Notes under the pieces: model-generated | The model's database searches: none | Told to the model about the DNA's origin: nothing | What the model saw: the letters and a program-made list of their open reading frames with translations, nothing else | Translations under genes and position numbers: made by a program | Shown: piece after piece, positions 11,259-21,242 of the stretch | Layout: each line of letters begins with the position of its first letter | Numbering within the stretch: position 1 is the stretch's first letter | NCBI GenBank assembly: GCA_038363925.1 | Contig: JAQQWL010000006.1 | Location: 3,824,501-3,888,500, forward strand | From: Apiospora phragmitis | Lineage: Eukaryota; Ascomycota; Sordariomycetes; Amphisphaeriales; Apiosporaceae | Length of the DNA: 64,000 nucleotides | Reading direction: 5' to 3'

Positions 11259-13442
11259 ATGGATCCTCGCCATTCTTCAACGCCGGGAAGGAACGGGAGA
11301 CAGCGTCAAAGCCGTCATCAACGTCATCGCCGCCGACAGAGTAGAAGCCGAAGCGGTAATCCTCGGGATGACAGGCAACACAATGATAGGTACCGATATG
11401 ATCCCTATCGCTACGATAGAGATCGCGATGAAATCCGGTCAAGCGACAGACGCAGATCCAGAACAAGTCGATACCAAGAACGCAGAGAAAACATCCGGAG
11501 GAGCGATTGTTGCCGAAGCTTCTGGTATGATTATTTTCGGCGCCACTTCAGAAGATCCGACGAAGTGAGGAACCGCGGCGAAGGAACTCGGGAAGGAACT
11601 CGGGAAGAAAGACATGGTTCAGGCCGGGGGCAAAGCCCTGGCCGAGACAGAAGCTCATCACCGCGCCGCCCTGAACTCAATCTCGAAGACATGATGCTGT
11701 ATCGGCCAATTCCTTTAGAAGAGCTGGATCACGAGGATAAGGAGCGATATAGGCCTGGTGGGTTCCATCCCATCGTGCCTAAAGACAGACTTGGCTATCG
11801 AGCCAGGTATAAAGTTGTCGATAAGCTTGGCTGGGGCTATGGGTCAACCGTGTGGTTATGCAAAGACTCAGAGATCTCCTCCTGGCGGGCAGTCAAAGTA
11901 CTGCAAGCCAAGGATTCCAATGAAGAGAACCAGGAGCTCAAAATCTTCAAACTGTTAGAGAACAGCGACCGCGAGGAGCTGGAGAACCACTATATCGGCT
12001 TACCGGAAAGTTACTTCTGGCAAGATGGGCCAAACGGGAGGCATCTTTGCTTCGTATCAAAGCTCGTGGCCGCAATGGATTCGGGCTCTCCACCCGGGTA
12101 CGGACTTCATAGTCCTACCTTGCTGGTCGATCTTTGCTTTCAGCTGGCTAGAGCCGTGGAATATTTACACGACAAAGGCATTTGCCATGGAGATATTCGA
12201 ATTCAGAATATTGGACTGCGCTCAGATGACGCCGTCGACAAATTGAGTCAGAATGAGCTGCAACAACAACTTGGAGACCCTAGAGGGCTTTCTAGAGTTG
12301 AGAAACTGTCTGGCCGACCAGCATATCCTCATGCTCCAGACGAAATGTTTCAAAGCAAGTCCGCCATGCGGCTGGAACCAAAATACGGAACTGGAAAACT
12401 CGTCTTGATAGACTTCGGCTTATCTTACGAGACGGCCAAATTACCTTCTGAGCAGATGTCCTACCGGTCTAATGCAGCCCCTGAGCTACTATTCAAGCGC
12501 TCCCCGAAAGGACCAGCGACCGACCTCTGGGCTCTTGCCTGTGTCTTCGTACAGCTGCGAACACCATGTGTTCTTGTTTCGGAGTTTGACACATGGGTCC
12601 GAGTCTTACAAGGAACGGAGTGGCGCTGGGGGCCGCTACCGGAGATCTATAAGAGCGACGTGTCCGTGAAGATGGAGGAGTTTGATGAATTCTCTGTTGA
12701 TAAGGAGCGCAAAACGCCCTGGAAAACAGGAGATCCTTTGGCGATACCAATGTCTCTCGGAACCTACCAACGGACCAAGAACGACGTCTCCAGCAAGACG
12801 ATAACGGTACAATGTATCCTAAACATCGCTAAACAGAGATTTGCAAACCACCTCGCAGAAAAACCGATACCTCAAGAATTTATGTTTTATGACGGAACTA
12901 GTGATGAATATAGTTCGGACGAGGACACCTCAGTCAAGTGTATGGGACAGAAGGTCTCCATATCCCCCGTTGACTCGGAGCGCAAGGAAGACACACAGTA
13001 CGCTAGTACTATGAAGTCACCCGAGACCCATGGGGATGAGCGTACCTCCCCAAGAGCTACAAAGTTTACCGGAATTGAGTCCAGTACAGGCAAGGCTGCT
13101 GCCAACCAGGGGGTGAGGGCTGACATACAACGCGCCATTAACAGGGGGCGGCATTACAAGAGGGACAACTTTCCCGATTCTTCCAACCCATGCATCTGTG
13201 AATGGGACGATGCTCGCGGCGGACGTGTCATCCGCGTCGCCGAGTCCTGCACAGCTGAGCAGCATTGGTACGGCGATCCAGACCGAATAGTTATGTGGCA
13301 GATGAACAAGCACGAACAAAGAGTATTCGGAGACCTGCTCGAGGGCATCTTCAAATACGACTCGAAGGAGCGTCTGACCACAGAGCAGGTCCTCAATCAT
13401 CGCTGGTTCAAACAGAGGAGAGAAGCACTCAAGATGGAGTAG
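11259..13442 (+). CDS. SRPK-like serine/threonine protein kinase
   Basis: Single-exon frame, 727 aa, ATG at 11259. Residues 1-140 are Arg/Ser/Asp-rich and probably disordered. The kinase domain opens with YRPGGFHPIVPKDRL (about 164-178), a hallmark of SR-protein kinases. It has a glycine loop KLGWGYGSTVWLCKD (189-203), the VAVK-type lysine at 213, catalytic loop HGDIRIQN (310-317), DFG at 385-387 and APE at 407-409. As in SRPKs, the catalytic loop has HGD instead of HRD, and a long insert (about 450-640) splits the C-lobe before the final RLTTEQVLNHRWF block. Catalytic residues are all present, so the kinase is probably active. Filamentous fungi carry many lineage-specific SRPK-like kinases; this may be one of those rather than the canonical splicing kinase. 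No partner gene is adjacent. Confidence 0.88.
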   Translation: MDPRHSSTPGRNGRQRQSRHQRHRRRQSRSRSGNPRDDRQHNDRYRYDPYRYDRDRDEIRSSDRRRSRTSRYQERRENIRRSDCCRSFWYDYFRRHFRRSDEVRNRGEGTREGTREERHGSGRGQSPGRDRSSSPRRPELNLEDMMLYRPIPLEELDHEDKERYRPGGFHPIVPKDRLGYRARYKVVDKLGWGYGSTVWLCKDSEISSWRAVKVLQAKDSNEENQELKIFKLLENSDREELENHYIGLPESYFWQDGPNGRHLCFVSKLVAAMDSGSPPGYGLHSPTLLVDLCFQLARAVEYLHDKGICHGDIRIQNIGLRSDDAVDKLSQNELQQQLGDPRGLSRVEKLSGRPAYPHAPDEMFQSKSAMRLEPKYGTGKLVLIDFGLSYETAKLPSEQMSYRSNAAPELLFKRSPKGPATDLWALACVFVQLRTPCVLVSEFDTWVRVLQGTEWRWGPLPEIYKSDVSVKMEEFDEFSVDKERKTPWKTGDPLAIPMSLGTYQRTKNDVSSKTITVQCILNIAKQRFANHLAEKPIPQEFMFYDGTSDEYSSDEDTSVKCMGQKVSISPVDSERKEDTQYASTMKSPETHGDERTSPRATKFTGIESSTGKAAANQGVRADIQRAINRGRHYKRDNFPDSSNPCICEWDDARGGRVIRVAESCTAEQHWYGDPDRIVMWQMNKHEQRVFGDLLEGIFKYDSKERLTTEQVLNHRWFKQRREALKME

Positions 13443-14089
13443 CACCTTTTACAGGGGTATACTGTGTCTCTGGACTTACAAGGATAGAAACGGGGGTCCA
13501 TACGACTACATTGTCTTTCCTCCAGTTTAGTTTCATGCCTCTGAGACTGTCAAGTTGGTGTATAAAAAACCCACAACAGACACATTGCTTGGATAGATTA
13601 TGGATCAATAATACCTTTACGAACTAATAAAAACTGGATAGTAAAATCCAACAAACTTATGACAAACCATTGCTAATAATAGAATGCCATACCACCTTAT
13701 GAAGACTGATGACGATGTGGAGTGCATACAAAATGCGTGTTGGAATTCATAATACTTGGATGATCATATGACTTTTACAGTTGTTGGTCCTGATGTTGTA
13801 GTCTCGCGTGACTGATTCCAGAAGTGCATCGCCAAGGCTGTTGGTAACTTCGCATCGCCCAACTGCCATACAGGACAGAAGTTAGCGACATTGAGCTAGA
13901 TTTGATGTTGGTTGTGCAAAACTTGCAAGGCGGCACATATTTATATCGCTCATAGGCCACGAAGGTTGGAAACTACACCTTCCTCCTTTAAATCTCGACC
14001 ATCAGTACGACACTACCTTGACGCATTCATACTATAGCAGCGAAAGTCACTCGAATCGATTGTATTCACATTGAGCGTCCGCCACGAAC
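13443..14089. other. intergenic region, promoter of the small Cys-rich gene
   Basis: No gene seen. A TATTTATAT sequence near 13940 lies about 150 bp upstream of the ATG at 14090 and could serve as a TATA element. Confidence 0.4.
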
Positions 14090-14390
14090 ATGAAGCTCTC
14101 AGTCTTTACCATTGTTGCCGCTTGCTTCGCCACAGCCTATTCTCTGGGAATCCCTAGCCAACCTGCACCTGTGAGTTGATCGGAACCCTGATCCCTCCCC
14201 CGTTTCCCTTAGTTATTCTCATGCAATTTCAGAGACATGGCTTTGCTGACCCTTTCACCTTCAGGAGAAAATGGATGCTTGCATTCCTGATGGCAACCGC
14301 TGCGGGCCGAATGCCCATTGCTGCGTCGAAGGACACGTATGCATTGGCTGGCGCACGACAGGGTTCGGGAAATGCGCTGCTCCCCAATAG
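14090..14390 (+). CDS. small secreted six-cysteine (knottin-like) protein
   Basis: Two exons, 14090-14170 and 14265-14390, separated by a 94-nt GT-AG intron (GTGAGT donor, TTCAG acceptor), give 68 aa. Residues 1-18 form a secretion signal (MKLSVFTIVAACFATAYS). The intron falls in phase 0 after residue 27. The second exon carries six cysteines spaced C-x6-C-x5-CC-x5-C-x10-C, the framework of inhibitor-cystine-knot (knottin) peptides. No other acceptor gives this pattern: an upstream CAG at 14230 shifts the frame and loses the cysteines. Small secreted Cys-rich proteins of fungi often act outside the cell, for example in interactions with hosts or microbes, but nothing here shows its target. 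It stands alone, with no neighbour within 1 kb. Confidence 0.72.
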
Positions 14391-15959
14391 AGCTTTTCTT
14401 TATCTGTCTGTACGGTGGTTATATCCTTTGCGGGGCACTCGTTCGTCGAAAAGCGACGACACGGGCGGCTGGCTAGCCTCCACACACCTTTTGTCCCTTG
14501 GTTACCACTCATAGGGTTTCTATAAAGCATAGGCTGCGTTCCCACTAGCTAGCCATAAAGTCAATATTCGGATTACGGGACACACTTTACACCGATATCA
14601 CCGATGAATCCATCATTACTCTGCCATCATTATACCCCTTTTTGGGTTATGGCCCTACGGATGTTTGCACGAAAACTCCGTGACTGGGGATCTCAAGGCG
14701 AAAATACTGTTACGACAGGGCAACAGGTTAACAGCCACTGCTAATGAGGTTGGTGAATTGCATGTTTGGGGCTTGATGTAACTATGGACTCGAGATTAGG
14801 TTCTTGGGGAACTGTGAAAAGGGGTTAAGGTGGACTTGGATTGTGGAGTTGTTGGCAGCTCGAGGATGTTACTCCTTTGTTGTAGACGGCACCATGGGCT
14901 TTTTATATTTCGGCAGTCTCTGTTAGCTAGACAAGCTGCTTCTCACGACCGAGGACAAATACCCTAATATGAAGGATGATGCGACGGGACTGCGTATCGT
15001 CATTATTGCTGCGGCTCGTGATGTTTAAGGCACCACGCAACGTTGTGTCCATCCTGCCCTGCGTTACGCCGTATAATGCGGCATATGGATTGCCCTCAGA
15101 TTAGTACAGCAAAAAGGACTTTCGTATGATATCACTTGGGCTTCAACCAGTAATGGGAAATAACAGTAGACCAGACATGAAGGCATACATAGGTTGTCAT
15201 GCCTACCTCGTCTTTTTGACCCTTTTGCAACTGCACGGCAATGCATGTAAGACGGCTTGGCGACGTCTGTATTACATCCGGCCGATCATTCTTCAAGAGG
15301 AGAAGTATGTGGCTAAGCATCGTGATATTAATTAGCGCTTGGGGGTAAGCACTAGCCTCTCCCGCCGCTCTCATTCGATTCTGACTCATGGGCTTTTATT
15401 GATTCTCCCAGAAACCTTATGATTAAACATGAATCATAAGCTTGGCAAGAGAAAGCTGAGTGAATCGTGTTCAGGACATGGTTGTATTGCGTAAACTCCG
15501 ACCGCCAGCTTGAGCCAACTTGCCTGCTGTCCAATATGATGGCGCGGCGAGGTTGATTTCATACAGATTGCTTACTATTTGATCACTAGATCATAAATCG
15601 GTAGGTCCGTGAGAGAAGTACGGCATCAACGGACACCCTCGGTCATATCAGACGAGCAGTCACAGAGTCACAAAGCATTCATCCGGGATGGTGGGAGGAA
15701 GCATGTTAATATTTGACTAGTTCCAGCCATCCAAGCACAATGCGTACATTCTGGCCACCCTTTGCCCCTCCTTGTACATAACGAGATCGTTATACCAAAT
15801 AGCTGAGCCTATGCCCTCCTTCCACCCCCTTTTTCTCGAAGTCCCTGTGTACGCACAGTGCACTGCCCATATTCTCCCACGTGGCGGTCATAAAATCGCT
15901 CCCCTGAGCTACACTCAGCGGCTGACCAGACGATGGATTCTTGCAGGTTATTTACCGAC
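14391..15959. other. gene-free stretch
   Basis: About 1.6 kb with no protein-like frame on either strand. No repeats or RNA genes recognised. Confidence 0.45.
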
Positions 15960-16247
15960 TTAAGCGTTGACGGGAGCACGCAGTGGGGCACGTGTAGCAG
16001 GGAGGGGGGGGGGGGGGGCTGGGGGTCCTTGGCCAGCGCGCGTTGGATCAACTCGGGCTGGGTCAGCCCGGGTCGGAGCAGGTGGAGTAGTAGGGGCCCT
16101 GCGGTCAGGGTCAAGACGGGCCGGGTCAGCGCGAGCTGGGTCAACGCGAGCCGGAGCAGGGTCAACACGAGCCGGAGCAGGCGAGGCAGGAACTGCCAGG
16201 GCCGAGGCCAGGGACGCAGCAAGGGTGAAAATGATGATGGAACGCAT
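15960..16247 (-). CDS. small secreted protein with Ala-Arg-x-Asp-Pro repeats
   Basis: Minus-strand frame of 95 aa from the ATG at 16247. I prefer this start to an upstream in-frame start at 16295 because it opens directly with a signal peptide (MRSIIIFTLAASLASALA). The mature part is low-complexity: five or six near-repeats of ARVDP/ARADP/ARLDP, then an Ala/Pro-rich tail. No cysteines and no Lys-Arg cleavage pairs flank the repeats, so it does not look like a Kex2-processed peptide precursor. The coding strand includes a run of 15 C (plus-strand G at 16004-16018), where replication or sequencing slippage could change the frame of the last 15 residues. It could be a secreted repeat protein or a chance GC-rich frame; the clean signal peptide favours a gene. 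Confidence 0.5.
   Translation of the reverse strand: MRSIIIFTLAASLASALAVPASPAPARVDPAPARVDPARADPARLDPDRRAPTTPPAPTRADPARVDPTRAGQGPPAPPPPLPATRAPLRAPVNA
16004..16018. repeat. G15 homopolymer
   Basis: Fifteen consecutive G on the plus strand, inside the 3' part of the repeat-protein gene on the other strand, where it encodes a proline run. Confidence 0.9.
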
Positions 16248-17834
16248 AGTTGGATTGGCTTGATAAGGGTAAGAGGGTATGTTTCCCAAGGACAATGAAT
16301 CAGTATTGATGTGTCTTGCTTGCTTTGGATTACTCCGATGGGTCGATGTTCAGATGAGGACCACCTGGTAGGCCTTTGAAGGGTACTTATACATCAGTTT
16401 GCAGATACTGCCGGCGTTGTTGGTTGGGCCTTTCGGGCAAGGAGAAGAAGTTATATTGTCTCGATGTTACTCTGAGAATCATGAGTTTGCTCACCTACAG
16501 TTGATAGCATGTACGCTATCCAATGGGCAGCTATCGCCAGAGCCAACTACCACGACCAACAGCAAACATATCACCTCAGATGGTCAGCCCGGAACCAACG
16601 TATGCTCAAGCAATCAGCAACAGTGACTCGCGGTTGCCACAGGATGTAGATCATGTTGTTTCCGTGGGCGCACCTTTTGAGGGCCAATCCATTGTTCTTG
16701 GATACCTCAATCCAGGCTTCTTCTAGCCACCAGCGCCCGTAGTAGTCTCTAGGACGTCGACTCGAACAGGAGGAGCCATGATATCGTGACGGGTTAGCCC
16801 ATCGAAAGCCCATGAGCGAGGTGAGATGGGTGCACAGCCCTGGGAAGGCTGCACCGAGTCAGTCAGGGGTACAGCGCGTGAAGCCAATGACAAGGCCCAG
16901 CCGGCGTGCTCTGCCGTGACGAGGGCCCGCAATTGCCGTGTGTGGTAGTTGGTTAAGCGCCGCCTGCGCCAACTGATCGCGGGGGGGGGGTTACATGGAT
17001 GCCACCCCACGTCAGCAATCTCCTGATTCAGATCACGGGGGCCGAAAGCAGTAGCGCTGCCCCCAAACGGGGCTTTTTTGCAAGTGCTGGGCGCCGTGTC
17101 GTCTGGACAAGTAGAGCGCATCTCCTTGCTTCGGGGCGGGTGTAATTGCTCGAGGGCAATGGACCCAACCGGACTTGGCGCTCCTAAAGATGTCTTGGGG
17201 GCCGACAGTGATGGGCCCGCCGAAGGGCAGGGATTTCTCGGAACGGAGGCCGAGCAGCGGGCAGCGAATCCTTACAATGGTGTTAGTATCCACCTCGTCA
17301 GCTGGGCGCTTTCGAGGCAAGTTAGCCATACCAGCCTGTCGGGTCTGCCCAGGAGCAGGTGGCACGCCATTGCAGGAGTACAACACGAAGACCTTGTAGC
17401 TATAATAGCGACGAGGGCAAGCTATGAATTGTGAGGAACGTCGAGACGAAGCTGCAGGCTTTCAACCAGTGGAGTTCGGATTGACCAAGATCCAGAGGCC
17501 CGCGTTGCGATCTCCGTGCTTACAACTCCCAGGGATGATTTAACTTCGTGTATAATTATTTTTCTAACTCTAGTGATTTGTTATTATAATAGGTTTAATG
17601 TGAATTACTGTTTCATGCTAGTTGAAAAGGGTGTTTCCACGAAGTCTCCCTGCCTAGAATCTCAAAACGAAAGCGCTGTTATGTACAGTACAGCTCATCA
17701 CATTCAAGGCCGGTACTATTGTGCTCAGCCACCTCAAGGAACGTCCCTTACCCTTATGATAACCTAAAGAACCCGCAAAGCGCAGGCTGAGGTGGTACAT
17801 TGTAAAGACTTGATAGAAGAAAGCCGAAAGACGA
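16248..17834. other. gene-poor, GC-rich stretch
   Basis: No gene that I can name. A G10 run lies at 16981-16990. Minus-strand frames at 17386-17033 and 17121-16723 are open and GC-rich, and they hold two related blocks described separately. From 17500 to 17620 the sequence turns AT-rich. Confidence 0.4.
16993..17230 (-). repeat. two diverged copies of a 27-residue block
   Basis: Read on the minus strand, 17230-17156 encodes LPFGGPITVGPQDIFRSAK followed by SGWVHC. 17073-16993 encodes APFGGSATAFGPRDLNQEI followed by ADVGWHPC. They share PFGG, a GP-Q/R-D core and a GW-x-x-C end about 160 bp apart, in frames that differ by one base. This looks like a duplicated coding segment now out of frame. 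No family recognised. Confidence 0.35.
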
Positions 17835-18871
17835 TCAAATAAAAGCAGGCGTTGGCGACACCAAAGACTGCGACAAGGAGTGTGTCGTCGTCGACGCAAG
17901 ACTAGAAGGAACCCACGCCACTCCCTTCCCCTTGACCTTGCCCTTCGGCTCTTTCGCCATCTGCGGGGCAAGGAACGGCAGCTCTCGAGGCTTGCCCCAG
18001 ATACTACACGGCAGAAACCGCCACGCGCCAACATGCGCAGGCGACAGGCGGTCAGCGATGGCGTGCACGGCGAGGACCGGCAGACGGGGCCAGTCGTTGC
18101 CGCCCTCGAACGTGGTGTCGCGCAGGCGCACCAGCATGGGCAGCACGAGGGGGCGGTCGGCCGTCGCGCCCGCCTCGGCGTCCAGCACCCGCCACGCGTT
18201 GAGGAGCGCCACGCCGCGGGCCTCGGCGGCCTGCGAACCGGGCTCGCCGCACCGCGACACCATGCCGATCGCCTTGACGATCTGCGCGAAGGCGTGGGCG
18301 TGCAGGCCCGGCGCGAGGTTCTCGAGGATCCCCAGCAGCACGGTAGGGTCGTACGTCTGCGGCTGGGCCTGCGTCTCCGCGGCGTAGTGGATCAGGGCCT
18401 CGAGGACAGGGAGGAAGGACAAGTCTTCCTCGGACCCGGACCGGGACGGCGACGGGGCGGTGAGGGCGGTGAGAGCGCCGGGCTGCTCGAGGACGGCCTC
18501 GTACTTGGGGTACACGCGGGAGTAGAGGGTGCTATGATGCTGAGTGATCCAGCAGCCCAGGCAGTGCGCGAGGAAGAGAAAGTCGGATGCATCCTCAGCC
18601 GCCGTCACGAAGGGGGCTTGGAGGAAGATGGAGTTGATGCCACGAAACATGGCATTGTAGGTGTGGGCTGCCTCGTTGGCGATATGGATGGCGGGGTGCG
18701 CGGCGTTGTGCGTTCTCCCAGGAGTCTCGAAGAGGGGCCACGGCTCATCTGCCCAAGGCCCACGGGCAATGGAAGACTGGCTCCTGGACGAAGTGGAAGA
18801 TGGTGCTTTCGGCGAGAGCCAGCCGGGAGGAGCCGGGTAACCGAGTCCGACTCAGTTCTTGAGGGGGCCAT
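17835..18871 (-). CDS. hemerythrin-like domain protein (5' end unresolved)
   Basis: The minus-strand frame ending at 17835 reads back past its first ATG (18650) through conserved-looking text, PWADEPWPLFETP then NAAHPAIHIANEAAHTYNA, so the real start lies upstream. That frame is closed by a TGA near 18850, while the ATG at 18871 is in a different frame. A small intron or a one-base error near 18830-18850 is needed. The pattern (R/PWAD-x-PWPL, HPAIH-x-ANE, FRGINSIFLQAP, HH-x10-YPKYE, WRFLPC) is that of fungal hemerythrin-like proteins, whose HHE domains bind a di-iron or other metal centre. The usual Glu after the HH pair is not present (HHSTLYS), so metal binding may be altered. The locus is markedly GC-richer than its flanks. 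Role unknown. Confidence 0.6.
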
Positions 18872-20465
18872 TGTCAGGGCAGGAGCTTTTGCGACTGTAG
18901 GAACGAGACACGCAGGAAGAATCGAGTAAACATCCTGTCGATCACTCAATGAGAAAGGGTGCAGGCCCTTATCAAGGGGAATTGCAACCCGACTTCTCTT
19001 AAGCGAGCACGAGTAGTTTCTTTTCTGCCCATGCCCATTTCCACTTCCACGCGATATCCCACGGGAGACCCGCCTCCTGGGCGCATCTAGGAGGGGTTGC
19101 AATCATGGCGAAAGAGAGGCTGACTGCATGTGGTCTTGGCAAATGTTGCTGCACCGAAAAGTCTCGATTCCTGGCCGGTCAGAGATTGTGATGGTAGCAA
19201 TAAGCCGGGGGGTCATGAGCTTACCGAAATGCAACCTAGGCCATGTTAAGCATTGGTATGGGTATGTCTGCGTCTGGTTGATCACACCCGCCAGCCACCT
19301 AGCCATTAAATGACGCCTCAAGACTGGCTTGGCCTGTGACGAGTCGCGACAATCGGAAGATATTCATGCTTTTTGCACACGGCGAAGGCTGGATGCAAGG
19401 AACAAGACGAGTCCGGGATGTGTATAATCTCCGGGAAGAATTGATAATCGGGGATTAGTAGCGGGTGCTGGCGGGATCAACAGGCCCTAAAAGGCCCCAA
19501 TCCCACGGGCGGTTACTAGCGCTAAGGCAACGCTTGGCAGCACCACTAAAGCTCCAATAGAGAACCACATTGGGCACAAGTGTACGGAATAAGAAGTACG
19601 TAGCCGGCCGGTGAATCCATCACAAGTTACCTATACTAGTATTGTTACTTGACCGGCGCCGGTAGTTGGCAGCGGTTGGCATTCTTAAGGTGACTGCATG
19701 GGCATTACTAAGGAGGGAGAAACGATAAAGCCACGTACAGGTACAGGAGGCAGTCCATCGTCCTCCCCGTTAAGAAAAGGAAAGAAAGAAAGAAGCAAAA
19801 CATGGCTCTGACTGACCCCCATGGGTTGTTATCAGCTGGCAGGGATTCCTGCATGGGCATGAACGAATCAGCAAGCAACCAAGCTGTAAATAGAACAAGC
19901 CTAGACCTCAAATCTTCAATTGCAGCAGCACATGTATTGATTCTTGCGTCTCTCAAACCCCGTTATTGATTTCCGTCCAGTAGCTCTTCCTCGTGAGCAT
20001 GCCGTACGATTATCCTACGTCCTCACGCTTCTTGAAAGGGAAGGTCGCCCGAAAGGAAGAAAAGGAAAAGAACAATGGGCGTACTCAATGCGTCACCAGG
20101 TTCATTGCATTCCGGAGACTGATATACCATTAAACAGTCAAACTACATCCATCCATCTATCTGTTTTCTCGATTTGGTGCGGTGCTTGATGGGATGCAAC
20201 GTGGCGGCAGATCAAAGCCGACGACACCAAGCCCACCTTTCGCATTACCCAAAGCAGTTTCATTTCGGGCTTCCGACACTAACTTCTCCCAATCGCACTG
20301 CTTGAGCGACAACCTTACCTTCTCTCGTCTTTGAATCCAGTTCGAAAGAACACGTTTACTTGCGATTCATTAAGTACTTACCTCTGTTTTGGCCAATGAC
20401 TCCACTGCCATCCTCGAGATGAGAAATGACGTGTTACCGCATTCCTGGGGCACTACTTTTACTTA
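18872..20465. other. gene-free stretch
   Basis: About 1.6 kb with no protein-like frame. Mixed base composition; nothing recognised. Confidence 0.45.
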
Positions 20466-21242
20466 TCAGTACGGCGGCGTAGCAGCCCACCGAAGCTCGT
20501 CACGAATGAACTGCTCCCGCACCCGTACGTTAGTCGACGTAGTCGCCATGAGGTCCATCAGGGCAATGCCGCCCGCGAGTCCGCGCACCCGCAGCTCCGC
20601 GCACACTCGGGCGTCCCACTCTCGGTATGTCTGCAGATCGGCCAAGTGATCGAACATCCAGGCCACCCAGCCGAGATACATCGACTGATCTCGCCGGAAG
20701 ACGGGGCGCCACTCTTGCCCGGCGTTGACGTCCGTGAGTTCATGCCACTTGGGCGGCTCGGGCAGGGAGTTTCCCTGTTGTCGTTCTTCTTCCGTGGCCA
20801 TACCTGTTGGTAGCGTCACAACCGGGTTGCTGCCGGCGCAACTCTCGCCTTCTCCGCTTAGTTGATCCATGATGCGCGCCCACTGACCCCAGATGAGCCT
20901 TTGGACGTTCAGTTGCGCATGCCGGTGTTCCAACGTGAAACCGGCACACTCCTCAGGCTCGGGCTGATCCTCACCAGCGTTGCGACACCGGTCGATAACG
21001 TGCAGGCACACGCAGCAGCTGTGGTAGTCACAGGGGTGCGGTTCACCTGTCTCTGTGCCCTCACCAGCTTGTATCGGAAGCCTCATGTATGCCAGCGACT
21101 GCCCGATATTAATGTCGCAAACATGCTTCGTGGTCCGAAACGGGTGTGCATAGAGCGGTGCGCCCTCGCCGCCGTCGATATCCAGCACAACGGGTGTCCG
21201 CACATCATGGTGCATGCGGTGTACCACAGTTCTCCGGCACAT
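20466..21242 (-). CDS. unknown 258-aa protein
   Basis: Uninterrupted minus-strand frame with a genuine ATG at 21242. The product is acidic and globular with no signal peptide or membrane span. It is rich in Cys/His/Trp in the middle (CDYHSCCVCLHVIDRC, about residues 71-86) and has Trp-rich helical segments near the C-terminus (WVAWMFDHLADLQTYREWD). I do not recognise a family. The Cys cluster could coordinate metal, but spacing does not match a standard zinc finger. The 1.2 kb upstream is gene-free and carries three near-identical palindromes, which suggests dedicated regulation. Amino-acid composition and the absence of stops over 777 nt support a real gene. Confidence 0.6.
   Translation of the reverse strand: MCRRTVVHRMHHDVRTPVVLDIDGGEGAPLYAHPFRTTKHVCDINIGQSLAYMRLPIQAGEGTETGEPHPCDYHSCCVCLHVIDRCRNAGEDQPEPEECAGFTLEHRHAQLNVQRLIWGQWARIMDQLSGEGESCAGSNPVVTLPTGMATEEERQQGNSLPEPPKWHELTDVNAGQEWRPVFRRDQSMYLGWVAWMFDHLADLQTYREWDARVCAELRVRGLAGGIALMDLMATTSTNVRVREQFIRDELRWAATPPY

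Noticed and set aside
14230..14231. Alternative CAG acceptor for the small Cys-rich gene
   Set aside because: It puts the second exon in a frame without the six-cysteine pattern.
15960..16247. Precursor of a Kex2-processed ribosomal peptide
   Set aside because: The repeats are not separated by Lys-Arg pairs and no UstYa-type or other maturation gene is nearby.
17880..18929. A 349-codon plus-strand frame opposite the hemerythrin-like gene
   Set aside because: Arg/Gly-rich composition is that of a GC-rich antisense shadow; the minus strand carries the recognisable hemerythrin-like motifs.
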